Positions 33,699 to 41,988 of a stretch of DNA of 64,000 bases are shown piece by piece. Source of the stretch: Antarctobacter aquimaris (lineage in GTDB: Bacteria; Pseudomonadota; Alphaproteobacteria; Rhodobacterales; Rhodobacteraceae). The number at the start of each line of letters is the position of its first letter. Position 1 is the stretch's first letter. The notes beneath the pieces are model-generated. The model was given only the letters and a program-made list of their open reading frames with translations, was not told the origin of the DNA and searched no databases. The stretch spans positions 186,001 to 250,000 of the forward strand of contig NZ_FXYF01000005.1 of assembly GCF_900184945.1 (NCBI RefSeq), written 5' to 3'. The position numbers and the translations under genes are program-made.

Positions 33699-34775
33699 GT
33701 GCAGGATCTGACGGAGCGTCTGAAACGCGAGGCGGCGGAGGTGGGTTTTGCCGCCTGCCGTGTCTGCCGGCCCGGGGATGTGCCGCAGGTGATGGAGCGG
33801 CTGGAGAATTTTCTGGCGCGCGGATACCACGGGCAGATGGGCTGGATGGCGGAGCGGGTGCAGTGGCGCGGCGCGCCGCAGGTGCTGTGGCCCGAGGCGC
33901 GGTCAGTCGTGATGCTGGCCGAGAACTACGGGCCGGATGAAGATCCGCTGGCGGTGCTGGAGGCGCGCGACCGCGCCGCGATCAGCGTCTATGCGCAGAA
34001 CCGCGACTATCACGACGTGGTCAAGAAAAAGCTCAAGCGGCTGGCGCGCTGGCTGATCGCCGAGGGCGGCGGCGCCCGGCACGGCAAGGCCGTGGACCCG
34101 GACACCCTGGGCACGCCGCAGGTCAAGGTGTTTGTCGACACCGCGCCGGTGCCGGAAAAGCCGCTGGCGCAGGCGGCCGGCCTGGGCTGGCAGGGCAAGC
34201 ATACCAACCTGGTGAGCCGTGAGCTGGGATCGTGGCTGTTTCTCGGCTGCATCTTCACCACGCTGGAACTGGCGGTGGACGGCGCCGAGCGGGATCACTG
34301 CGGATCGTGCCGGGCCTGCCTGGACATCTGCCCGACGGAGGCCTTTCCGGCGCCCTACCAGCTGGACGTGCGGCGCTGCATTTCCTACCTGACCATCGAG
34401 CACAAGGGGCCGGTGGACGAGGCTCTGCGCCCGCGCTTGGGCAACCGCATTTACGGCTGCGACGATTGCCTGGCGGTCTGCCCCTGGAACAAGTTCGCCC
34501 GCCGCGCCGAGGAGGTGAAGTACCACGCCCGCGACGACCTGCGCGCGCCGCCGCTGGCGGAGCTGGCCGGGCTGGACGACGCCGCGTTTCGCGCGCGGTT
34601 CTCCGGCTCGCCGATCAAGCGGATCGGGCGTGACCGCCTGGTGCGCAACGTCTGCTATGCGATCGGCAATTCCGGCAGCGCGGCATTGCGGCCGGTGGTG
34701 CAGGCGCTGTGCGAGGATGCCGACCCGGCGGTGCGGGATGCGGCCCGCTGGGCCGTGTCGCGTCTGGCAAACTAG
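33699..34775 (+). CDS. queG: Epoxyqueuosine reductase QueG
   Basis: This 358-residue enzyme catalyses the last step of queuosine synthesis in tRNA, reducing epoxyqueuosine with cobalamin and two [4Fe-4S] clusters. A GTG start ([12 protein letters not shown]) is used. The N-terminal cobalamin-binding half carries [12 protein letters not shown]. Ferredoxin-type clusters are [12 protein letters not shown] (about residues 201-212) and [11 protein letters not shown] (about 254-264). The C-terminal HEAT-like segment is [14 protein letters not shown]. All family markers are present. It follows the GST gene on the same strand. Confidence 0.95.
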   Translation: MQDLTERLKREAAEVGFAACRVCRPGDVPQVMERLENFLARGYHGQMGWMAERVQWRGAPQVLWPEARSVVMLAENYGPDEDPLAVLEARDRAAISVYAQNRDYHDVVKKKLKRLARWLIAEGGGARHGKAVDPDTLGTPQVKVFVDTAPVPEKPLAQAAGLGWQGKHTNLVSRELGSWLFLGCIFTTLELAVDGAERDHCGSCRACLDICPTEAFPAPYQLDVRRCISYLTIEHKGPVDEALRPRLGNRIYGCDDCLAVCPWNKFARRAEEVKYHARDDLRAPPLAELAGLDDAAFRARFSGSPIKRIGRDRLVRNVCYAIGNSGSAALRPVVQALCEDADPAVRDAARWAVSRLAN

Positions 34776-34993
34776 GGTCGGGCGCCAGGCTGCCATCCCG
34801 GCGCCCGGAGTGACCTTCATGCTTCTTGGGAGATAGCTCAAATGTCACTCCCGCCGTACATGGCAGTCGGGCCTGCATCACGCAAGAGGCGCACAAGTAC
34901 AGGTGAACGGCCTGACACATGGCTTTGATTTCCGGCCCGCCGCCCCATGTATTGTGGCACACTCGGAGAGCGCGAACCGCATGGAGGACAAAC

Positions 34994-35443
34994 GTGGCGA
35001 AATATGAACGAAGACCGGAGGTTATCCACAGCCTGACGCCCGAGCAGTACCGCGTCACCCAGCAGAGCGGGACCGAGCGTCCGGGCACCGGCGAATATCT
35101 GCACACCAAGGCGCCGGGCATCTACGTGGACGTGGTTTCGGGCGAACCGCTGTTCGCCTCGGCCGCGAAATACGAATCGGGCTGTGGCTGGCCCAGCTTC
35201 GTCAAGCCGATCGAACCGGACAACATTGTCGAACTGCGCGACACCTCGCACGGGATGGTCCGCGTCGAGGTCCGGTCGCGCCATGGCGACAGCCACCTGG
35301 GCCACGTGTTCCCGGACGGGCCGCGCGACAAGGGCGGGCTGCGCTACTGCATCAACTCGGCCTCGCTGCGGTTCATCCATCGCGACGACATGGCCGCCGA
35401 GGGTTACGCCGATTACATCGATTTGGTGGAGGAGATCGAATGA
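34994..35443 (+). CDS. msrB: Methionine-R-sulfoxide reductase MsrB
   Basis: This 149-residue enzyme repairs methionine-R-sulfoxide in proteins. GTG at 34994 is chosen because GGAGGA lies five bases upstream; the nearby ATG at 34981 is out of frame. Motifs are SGCGWPSF (Cys about 64, resolving), [11 protein letters not shown] and [11 protein letters not shown] (Cys about 119, catalytic). The two CxxC zinc-binding pairs found in many MsrB proteins are absent. It overlaps msrA by four bases. No signal peptide is visible, so it acts in the cytoplasm. Confidence 0.95.
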   Translation: MAKYERRPEVIHSLTPEQYRVTQQSGTERPGTGEYLHTKAPGIYVDVVSGEPLFASAAKYESGCGWPSFVKPIEPDNIVELRDTSHGMVRVEVRSRHGDSHLGHVFPDGPRDKGGLRYCINSASLRFIHRDDMAAEGYADYIDLVEEIE

Positions 35444-35946
35444 CCGAACGTGCCGTACTGGCCGGAGGCTGCTTCTGGGGCATGCAGGAGCTGATCCGCA
35501 AGCTGCCCGGGGTGGAGAAAACCCGCGTGGGCTATACCGGGGGCGACGTGAAGAATGCCACCTACCGCAATCACGGGACCCATGCGGAGGGGATCGAGAT
35601 CCTGTTCGATCCGCAGAAGATCTCGTACCGGCGGCTGCTGGAGGTGTTCTTCCAGATTCACGACCCGACCACGCCGAACCGGCAGGGAAACGACCGCGGC
35701 CTGAGCTATCGCTCGGCGATCTACTACGTCGACGAGGCGCAGCGGCAATGCGCGCTGGACACCATCGCCGATGTCGAGGCCAGTGGGCACTGGCCCGGCA
35801 AGGTGGTGACCGAGGTCGAGCCGGTGGGCGATTTCTGGGAGGCCGAGCCCGAGCACCAGGATTACCTGCAACGCTTTCCCGGCGGCTACACCTGCCATTT
35901 CCCGCGCGCCGACTGGGTGCTGCCCAAGCGCGCCGCCGCGGAATAA
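35440..35946 (+). CDS. msrA: Methionine-S-sulfoxide reductase MsrA
   Basis: This 168-residue enzyme reduces methionine-S-sulfoxide. The catalytic motif GGCFWG is at residues 9-14, followed by [24 protein letters not shown] and the [14 protein letters not shown] loop typical of MsrA. The start overlaps the msrB stop (ATGA), so both stereospecific reductases are made from one transcript. No C-terminal resolving cysteine pair of the E. coli type is evident, apart from a Cys in GGYTCHFP. Confidence 0.95.
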   Translation: MTERAVLAGGCFWGMQELIRKLPGVEKTRVGYTGGDVKNATYRNHGTHAEGIEILFDPQKISYRRLLEVFFQIHDPTTPNRQGNDRGLSYRSAIYYVDEAQRQCALDTIADVEASGHWPGKVVTEVEPVGDFWEAEPEHQDYLQRFPGGYTCHFPRADWVLPKRAAAE

Positions 35947-36054
35947 GCTCCATGGGGATCCATGCGGTTGCGCATGGGTCCCTTGCGTTTTCCGACAATC
36001 CCCTGCGGGACCGGGCGGGGCTATATCCGTCCCGACCAGCGAAGGAGCGGGACG

Positions 36055-36666
36055 ATGACACAAGCAGGATTCTGGGACAACATCGCGGAGCGCTATGCCA
36101 CGCGGCCGATCGGCAACGTCGAGGCCTATGAGGCCACGCTGGCGCGGGTGTCGCACTGGCTGGCACCGCAGATGTCGGTGATGGAGATCGGCTGCGGCAC
36201 AGGCAGCACGGCGCTGCGGCTGGCCGGTCAGGTGGCGCGCTATCTGGGCACCGACATTTCGGCCGGGATGGTGCGGATTGCCGAAGGCAAGGCGGCCGGG
36301 GCGCCCAACGTGCATTTTGCGCGGGCCGGGGCGGGGGACGCCGGGGCCGGGGAGCCGTTTGACGCCGTGCTGGCCTTCAACCTGCTGCACCTGGTGGAGG
36401 ACCTGCCGGCGGTGCTGCACGAGGTGCGCGCGCGTTTGCCCGAGGGCGGGCTGTTCATCACCAAGACGCCCTGCCTGGGGGGCAAGCCGTGGTTCAAGCC
36501 ACTGATCTGGGCGCTTCAGAAGATCGGCAAGGCGCCGGGGCCGGTGCATTTCCTGCGGCCTGCGCAACTGGAGGCGCAGATCGTCGCGGCCGGGTTCGAG
36601 GTGGTCGAAACGGGCGACTATCCGAAAAAGCTGCCCAATCATTTCGTGGTGGCGCGCGCGGTCTGA
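36055..36666 (+). CDS. Class I SAM-dependent methyltransferase
   Basis: This 203-residue protein has a Rossmann-type methyltransferase core. Motif I is VMEIGCGTGSTALRL (about residues 44-58), followed by YLGTDISAGMVRIAEG and FDAVLAFNLLHLVEDLPAVLHEVRA. The ATG follows GAAGGAGCGG. The acceptor substrate is not readable; the closest general type is a small-molecule or ubiquinone-like methyltransferase. It is 64 bases upstream of dnaE2, but a LexA-like site in that gap suggests dnaE2 has its own promoter. Confidence 0.88.
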   Translation: MTQAGFWDNIAERYATRPIGNVEAYEATLARVSHWLAPQMSVMEIGCGTGSTALRLAGQVARYLGTDISAGMVRIAEGKAAGAPNVHFARAGAGDAGAGEPFDAVLAFNLLHLVEDLPAVLHEVRARLPEGGLFITKTPCLGGKPWFKPLIWALQKIGKAPGPVHFLRPAQLEAQIVAAGFEVVETGDYPKKLPNHFVVARAV

Positions 36667-36703
36667 GACCGCGCAGCCCCCGGCACAACGGGACTCGAAA
36701 GAG

Positions 36704-36718
36704 GAACAAAACGGGAAT
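36704..36718 (+). promoter_or_regulatory. LexA (SOS) box before dnaE2
   Basis: GAAC-AAAACGG-GAAT matches seven of the eight conserved bases of the alphaproteobacterial LexA site GAAC-N7-GAAC. It lies 13 bases before the dnaE2 start codon. SOS control of dnaE2 is established in other alphaproteobacteria, so function is likely here. Confidence 0.7.
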
Positions 36719-36730
36719 ATACTGCCCCGC

Positions 36731-39700
36731 ATGTTCGCCGAGCTGTGCATCACCTCCAATTTCACCTTTCTCACCGGGGCCTCGCACCCCGAGGAATACA
36801 TGGAGCGCGCCGCGCTCATGGGGCTGTCGGCCATCGCGATTGCCGACGTGAACTCGGTCGCCGGGATCGTGCGGGCGCATTCGGCGGGGCGCGAGATTGC
36901 CCGGCAGGTGGCGGAACTGGAACGGCTGGAGCAGGACGGCGGGTTCATCGGCCCGCCGAAACCGCCGCACCTGCCCGACCCGCCGCGCGCGCCGGTGCGC
37001 AACGTGCCCCGGCTGATCCCCGCCGCGCGGCTGGTCTTTGCCGAGGGGGTGGAGATCACCGCGCTGGCCGCCAGCCGCGACGGCTGGGCGCGGCTCTGCC
37101 GGATGCTGTCGGCCGGGCGGCTGCGGGTAGCCAAGGGCGACTGCCTGTTGCACCTGCCCGACCTGCCCGACACCCCCGAGGGGCTGGAGCTGATCCTGCA
37201 CGTCCCGCGCCGCCCCTCGCGCGACTGGATGCGCCACGCGCAGGCGCTGGCCGACACGCACCGCGCGCGCATGCACCTGGCGCTGGCGCCGCGCTATGAC
37301 GGCGAGGATACGGCGCGGTTCGACGCTGTGGCGCGGCTGGCCGCGCGGCTGGGGCTGCCGCTGGTCGCCACCGCCGCGCCGATGCTGCACCACGGCCGCC
37401 GCCGCAAGCTGGCCGACGTGCTGACCGCGATCCGCACCGGCACGCGGGTCGACCGGCTGGGCCGCGCAGCCCTTGCCAATGCCGAGCAAAGGATGCGCGC
37501 AGAGCCCGAGATGCGCCGCCTGCTGGGGCCGCACGCCGGGGCGCTGGAGGCCGCCGCAGCACTTGCGGAGCGCTGCACCTTCGACATCGCGTCGCTGCGC
37601 TACGAATACCCCTCGGAGATCGCGCAGGGTGAAACGGCGCAGTCGCGCCTGTCCCGCCTCGCGCACGAGGGGTTGCGATGGCGCTACCCGCAGGGCGCAC
37701 CAGAAAAGGTGCAGAAGATGCTGGCGCATGAGTTGGCCCTGATCGCCAAGCTGAAATACGAGCCCTATTTCCTGACCGTGCGCGACATCGTCGATTTCGC
37801 CCGCACGCGCGGGATCCTCTGCCAGGGGCGCGGCTCGGCCGCCAATTCCGTGGTCTGCTACTGCCTTGGCGTGACCTCCGTCTCGCCCGAGATCGGCACC
37901 ATGGTCTTTGAACGCTTCGTGTCCGAGGCGCGGGACGAGCCGCCCGACATCGACGTGGATTTCGAACACGAGCGGCGCGAGGAGGTGATCCAGCACATCT
38001 ACGAACGCTACGGCCGCCACCGCGCCGGGCTCTGCGCCACCGTCATCCACTATCGCGGCAAACGCGCGATCCGCGAGGTCGGCGCCGCCATGGGCCTGTC
38101 CCAGGACACCATCGGCGCGCTGTCTTCGCAGCTCTGGGGCTTCTTCTCGACCAAGGGGCTGGAGCGCGAGCGCATGGCCGAGATCGGGCTGGACCCGGAC
38201 GACCGCCGCCTGCAACTGACGATGGAGCTGATCTACGAGATCATCGGCTTTCCCCGCCACCTGTCGCAGCATGTCGGCGGCTTCATCATCACCGAGGGGC
38301 GGCTCGATGAGCTGGTGCCGGTCGAGAACGCCGCCATGGAGGGGCGGACGGTGATCTGCTGGGACAAGGACGACATCGACGCGCTGGGCATCCTCAAGGT
38401 CGACGTCCTCAGCCTGGGGATGCTGACCTGCATCCGCAAGGCGTTTGACCTGATCGCCATGCACCACGGGCCGCGCCACACGCTGGCCAGCCTGCCACCC
38501 GAGGATCCGGTGGTCTACGACATGCTGTGCAAGGCCGACAGCGTGGGCGTCTTCCAGGTCGAATCCCGCGCGCAGATGAACTTTCTGCCGCGGATGCGGC
38601 CGCGCTGCTTTTACGACCTGGTGATCGAGGTCGCCATCATCCGCCCCGGCCCGATCCAGGGCGACATGGTCCACCCCTACATCCGCCGCCGCAACGGGGC
38701 GGAGCGGGTCGAATTCCCTTCGGACGAGCTGGGCGAGGTGCTGGGCAAGACGCTGGGCGTGCCGCTGTTCCAGGAACAGGCGATGCAGATCGCCATCGTC
38801 GGCGCGGGCTTTACCCCCGAACAGGCGGACCGGCTGCGCCGCTCGCTGGCGACGTTCAAGAAACATGGCTCGGTCAGCGAATTCCGCTCATTGTTCCTGC
38901 GCGGCATGGCGGACAAGGGCTATGACCGCGACTTTGCCGAACGCTGTTTCAGCCAGATCGAGGGCTTCGGCTCCTACGGCTTTCCGGAATCGCACGCCGC
39001 CAGCTTTGCCCTGCTGGTCTATGCCTCCGCCTGGCTGAAATGCCATCACCCCGGCATCTTTGCCTGCGCGCTGCTGAACTCCCAGCCGATGGGCTTCTAC
39101 GCGCCCTCGCAGATCGTGCGGGACGCGCGCGAACATGGGGTGACGGTGCGCCCGGTCTGCGTCAACCACAGCTACTGGGACAACGTGATGGAGCCGGACG
39201 GGCGCGGCGGGCTGGCGCTGCGGCTGGGGTTTCGCCAGATCAAGGGCCTGAGCGAAGAGGACGCCGCCTGGCTGACGGCCGCGCGCGGCAACGGCTATCT
39301 GGACGTGCGCGACGTCTGGCGAAGGGCCGGCCTGCAACCCTCGGTGCTGGCGCGGTTGGCCGAGGCGGATGTCTTTGCCTCGCTCGGCCTCGCCCGGCGC
39401 GAGGCGCTGTGGGAGGCCAAGGCGCTGATGAAAGGCGGCGAGCTGCCGCTGTTCTCACGCGACATCGACGGCGAGGCGATTGCCGAGGCGGCGGCGCATC
39501 TGCCGCAGATGACGCTGGGCGAACAGGTGGTCGAGGATTACGTCGCCATGCGCCTGACGCTGCGGGCGCATCCCGTGGCGCTGCTGCGGCACATCCTGAC
39601 GCCCGAAAGCGGGTCCGCGCCGGGGCAGCCGCCCGCGCCCGAGGCCGCCGACCTGCGCCGCCAGCTGGCCGCCGCGCGGCCGCGCCACCCGCGCGATGTG

Positions 39701-39733
39701 CCAAGCCCGGTCACACGCGCGCCCCCGGACTGA
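36731..39733 (+). CDS. dnaE2: Error-prone DNA polymerase DnaE2 (ImuC)
   Basis: This 1,000-residue C-family polymerase performs damage-induced translesion synthesis. It opens with the PHP domain (ELCITSNFTFLTGASHPEEY). The palm active-site block PPDIDVDFEHERREEV lies around residue 402, and GRGSAANSVVCYCLG, GFIITEGRLDELVPVE and the helix-hairpin-helix region LGFRQIKGLSEEDA are all present. After LTLRAHPVALLRHIL (about 945) the protein ends in ~45 low-complexity residues, and I cannot find the C-terminal OB-fold expected of DnaE2. No imuA or imuB is adjacent. A LexA-like box precedes the start. Polymerase identity is firm; the C-terminal state is odd. Confidence 0.93.
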   Translation: MFAELCITSNFTFLTGASHPEEYMERAALMGLSAIAIADVNSVAGIVRAHSAGREIARQVAELERLEQDGGFIGPPKPPHLPDPPRAPVRNVPRLIPAARLVFAEGVEITALAASRDGWARLCRMLSAGRLRVAKGDCLLHLPDLPDTPEGLELILHVPRRPSRDWMRHAQALADTHRARMHLALAPRYDGEDTARFDAVARLAARLGLPLVATAAPMLHHGRRRKLADVLTAIRTGTRVDRLGRAALANAEQRMRAEPEMRRLLGPHAGALEAAAALAERCTFDIASLRYEYPSEIAQGETAQSRLSRLAHEGLRWRYPQGAPEKVQKMLAHELALIAKLKYEPYFLTVRDIVDFARTRGILCQGRGSAANSVVCYCLGVTSVSPEIGTMVFERFVSEARDEPPDIDVDFEHERREEVIQHIYERYGRHRAGLCATVIHYRGKRAIREVGAAMGLSQDTIGALSSQLWGFFSTKGLERERMAEIGLDPDDRRLQLTMELIYEIIGFPRHLSQHVGGFIITEGRLDELVPVENAAMEGRTVICWDKDDIDALGILKVDVLSLGMLTCIRKAFDLIAMHHGPRHTLASLPPEDPVVYDMLCKADSVGVFQVESRAQMNFLPRMRPRCFYDLVIEVAIIRPGPIQGDMVHPYIRRRNGAERVEFPSDELGEVLGKTLGVPLFQEQAMQIAIVGAGFTPEQADRLRRSLATFKKHGSVSEFRSLFLRGMADKGYDRDFAERCFSQIEGFGSYGFPESHAASFALLVYASAWLKCHHPGIFACALLNSQPMGFYAPSQIVRDAREHGVTVRPVCVNHSYWDNVMEPDGRGGLALRLGFRQIKGLSEEDAAWLTAARGNGYLDVRDVWRRAGLQPSVLARLAEADVFASLGLARREALWEAKALMKGGELPLFSRDIDGEAIAEAAAHLPQMTLGEQVVEDYVAMRLTLRAHPVALLRHILTPESGSAPGQPPAPEAADLRRQLAAARPRHPRDVPSPVTRAPPD

Positions 39734-39783
39734 GAGGCGTCACCCCGAGGAGGAGGCCGGAGGCCGACGACGAGACAGGCAGC

Positions 39784-39803
39784 GCGGGCCCGCAGGGGCC
39801 CGC
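39784..39803. terminator. Hairpin between dnaE2 and the convergent aminotransferase
   Basis: A perfect 8-bp stem GCGGGCCC/GGGCCCGC with loop GCAG lies between the convergent stop codons. There is no T-run, so termination strength is uncertain. Confidence 0.5.
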
Positions 39804-39819
39804 ACCGCTGGATCAGGGG

Positions 39820-41004
39820 TCAGACGCCGGACTTGACGATGGCGTCCGCCAGGATCGGCACGGTCTTGGCGTTCAGACCGGCGATGTTCATGCGCGAATC
39901 GCCCACCATGTAGACGCCGTGATCGCGGCGCAGCGTCTCGACCTGCTCCGGGGCCGCACCGATGCGCGAGAACATGCCGCGGTGCTGCGCGATGAATCCG
40001 AAGCGGTCCGAACCGGACAGCCGCTGCAACTCGTCCGCCAGCTGCTGCCGCAGGTCCAGCATCCCGCCCCGCATCTCTTCCAGTTCCGCCGCCCAGTCTG
40101 CGCGCAGCTCCGGATCGGTCAGCACCATGGTCACCAGCCGCGCGCCATGGTCCGGCGGAAAGGAAAAGTTCTGCCGGTTGAGGTAGTTCAGCGTGCCCTG
40201 GTTCAACTTCTGCGCGCCCGCGTCCTGCGCCACCGCCATCAGCAGGCCGGTGCGCTCGCGGTAGATGCCGAAGTTCTTCGAGCAGGATGCCGCAATCAGG
40301 CATTCCGGCACCGACGCGGCGATCATCCGCACCGCCGCCGCGTCCTCTTCCAGCCCGTCGCCAAAGCCCTGGTAGGCGAGGTCCACCATCGGCGTCGCGC
40401 CGGTCTTGAGCAGCAGGTCGATCACCGCCTGCCACTGGGTCGTGTTCAGGTTGGCACCCGTGGGGTTGTGGCAGCAGCCGTGCAGCAGCACCAGGTCGCC
40501 CTTGCGCACCTGCGCGAGGTCGGCCAGCATCCCCTCGAAATCCACCCCGCGCGAGTCCGCGTCGAAGTAGCGGTACATCACCGTCTCGATCTTCATGTGC
40601 TTGAGGATCGACAAATGGTTCGGCCAGGTCGGATCGCTGACAAAGACGCGCACGTCGGGGTTGGCCATCTTGGCCATGTCAAAGGCCTGGCGCACAGCCC
40701 CGGTGCCGCCCGGCGTCGCCGCCGCCGCCACGTTGCCCCGCGCCACCGCGTCGCCCAGCACCAGCGCCACCATGGCATCGGCAAAGCCCGGGTCGCCGGC
40801 CAGGCCGGTGTAGCTCTTGGTGGTCTCGGTTTCCCACAGCTTCTTCTCGGCGGCCTTGATCGCGCGCATGATCGGCGTGTGGCCCTCGGCGTCCTTGTAG
40901 ACGCCGACGCCGAGGTCGATCTTGTCGCTGCGCGGGTCCTCGCGATAGGCCTGCATCAGCATCAGGATCTTGTCGGCGGGTTGTTCCTTGATGGTCTCGA
41001 ACAT
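39820..41004 (-). CDS. Aspartate/aromatic aminotransferase (class I, PLP)
   Basis: This 394-residue PLP enzyme interconverts aspartate or aromatic amino acids with their 2-oxo acids. The start MFETIKEQPADKIL is the standard AspC/TyrB N terminus. GLAGDPGFADAMVALVLG, PTWPNHLSILKH, HGCCHNPTGANL and the PLP lysine in SCSKNFGIYRERTG (about residue 243) are all present. Near the C terminus GMFSRIGAAPEQVETLRRDHGVYM and the substrate-binding Arg in SRMNIAGL complete the family. GGAG precedes the ATG. AspC versus TyrB specificity cannot be decided. It sits downstream of the sulfurtransferase, which can use the mercaptopyruvate that an aspartate aminotransferase can make from cysteine. Confidence 0.93.
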   Translation of the reverse strand: MFETIKEQPADKILMLMQAYREDPRSDKIDLGVGVYKDAEGHTPIMRAIKAAEKKLWETETTKSYTGLAGDPGFADAMVALVLGDAVARGNVAAAATPGGTGAVRQAFDMAKMANPDVRVFVSDPTWPNHLSILKHMKIETVMYRYFDADSRGVDFEGMLADLAQVRKGDLVLLHGCCHNPTGANLNTTQWQAVIDLLLKTGATPMVDLAYQGFGDGLEEDAAAVRMIAASVPECLIAASCSKNFGIYRERTGLLMAVAQDAGAQKLNQGTLNYLNRQNFSFPPDHGARLVTMVLTDPELRADWAAELEEMRGGMLDLRQQLADELQRLSGSDRFGFIAQHRGMFSRIGAAPEQVETLRRDHGVYMVGDSRMNIAGLNAKTVPILADAIVKSGV

Positions 41005-41027
41005 TGTCGTCTCCGGTTCTTCGGATG

Positions 41028-41885
41028 TCAGTCGGCGCCCGTGGCCACGGGCAGCGTCGCAAAGGCGCCCCATTCGGACCACGAGCCGTCGTAGAGGGAA
41101 TGATCCGTCTTGCCCAGGCGTTCCATCGCCAGGCTGAGGATCGCCGCCGTCACACCCGACCCGCAGGTGGTGATCGCCGGCCTGGACAGGTCCACGCCCG
41201 CCGCCTCGAAGGCGGCGCGCAGGCCGGCCGCGTCCTTCAGCGTGCCATCGGCGTTCAGCAGCGTCTTGTAATGCACGTTCTTCGATCCGGGGATGCGGCC
41301 CGGGCGCAGGCCCGCGCGCGGCTCCGGCTCTTCGCCGCGAAAGCGGCCGGGTGAACGGGCGTCGATCACCTCGGTGTTCTTCAGCTTGGCCGCGGCCGAG
41401 ACCTGCGTCACGTCGCGCACCAGGTGCGCCTGCCGCCGCACGGTCATGTGCCGGTCGCGCACGATGGGCGCCATGTCCTCGACCTCGCGACCCTCGGCCA
41501 GCCATTTCGGGAAACCGCCGTCCAGCACGGCGATGTCGTCCTTGCCCATCAGCTTGAACAGCCACCAGACGCGCGCCGCCGAAAACAGCCCCGCGCCGTC
41601 GTAGACCACCACCTGGTGCCCGTCGCCCACGCCCATGGCGCGCATCCGCGACATGAACTTTTCCGGCGGCGGCGCCATGTGCGGCAGTTCGGAGCGGGCG
41701 TCGGACACATCGTCGATGTCGAAAAAGCGCGCACCGGGAATGTGGGCCGCGTCGTATTCCGAGCGGCCGTTCCGGCCCATGTCGGGCAGGTAATAGCTGG
41801 CGTCCAGCACCCTCAGGTCAGGGTCGTTGAGATGCTGTGCCAGCCAGTCGGTGGAGACAAGCGTCCTGGGATCGTCGACGAACAT
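41028..41885 (-). CDS. sseA: 3-mercaptopyruvate sulfurtransferase
   Basis: This 285-residue protein has two rhodanese domains. The N-terminal inactive domain contains VLDASYYLPDMGRNGRSEY and VVVYDGAGLFSAARVWWLF. The C-terminal domain has the active loop CGSGVTA with Cys about 241; a CGSGVTA-type loop marks mercaptopyruvate sulfurtransferases rather than thiosulfate enzymes. It transfers sulfur from 3-mercaptopyruvate to thiols or cyanide. The gene precedes the aminotransferase by 23 bases on the same strand, a coherent cysteine-catabolism pair. Confidence 0.93.
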   Translation of the reverse strand: MFVDDPRTLVSTDWLAQHLNDPDLRVLDASYYLPDMGRNGRSEYDAAHIPGARFFDIDDVSDARSELPHMAPPPEKFMSRMRAMGVGDGHQVVVYDGAGLFSAARVWWLFKLMGKDDIAVLDGGFPKWLAEGREVEDMAPIVRDRHMTVRRQAHLVRDVTQVSAAAKLKNTEVIDARSPGRFRGEEPEPRAGLRPGRIPGSKNVHYKTLLNADGTLKDAAGLRAAFEAAGVDLSRPAITTCGSGVTAAILSLAMERLGKTDHSLYDGSWSEWGAFATLPVATGAD

Positions 41886-41988
41886 GGGGCCCCCTCGGCA
41901 GTCCTGGGAACGTGCTTAGGCAAGAGGGCCGCCGCTTGCAAGCGCGAGAGGTGTCGCGCCCGGCCCGAGCGGCGGGAAAACCCGGCGC

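Noticed and set aside
34784-34851. Inverted repeats (GGGCGCC/GGCGCCC and GGAGTGAC/GTCACTCC) upstream of msrB as a riboswitch
   Set aside because: The arms are short with long loops, no conserved class is recognisable, and the first pair more likely ends queG.
38000-38900. Long minus-strand frame opposite dnaE2
   Set aside because: It is an uninterrupted antisense shadow with His/Gln/Arg-rich composition typical of reverse-strand reading of high-GC genes.
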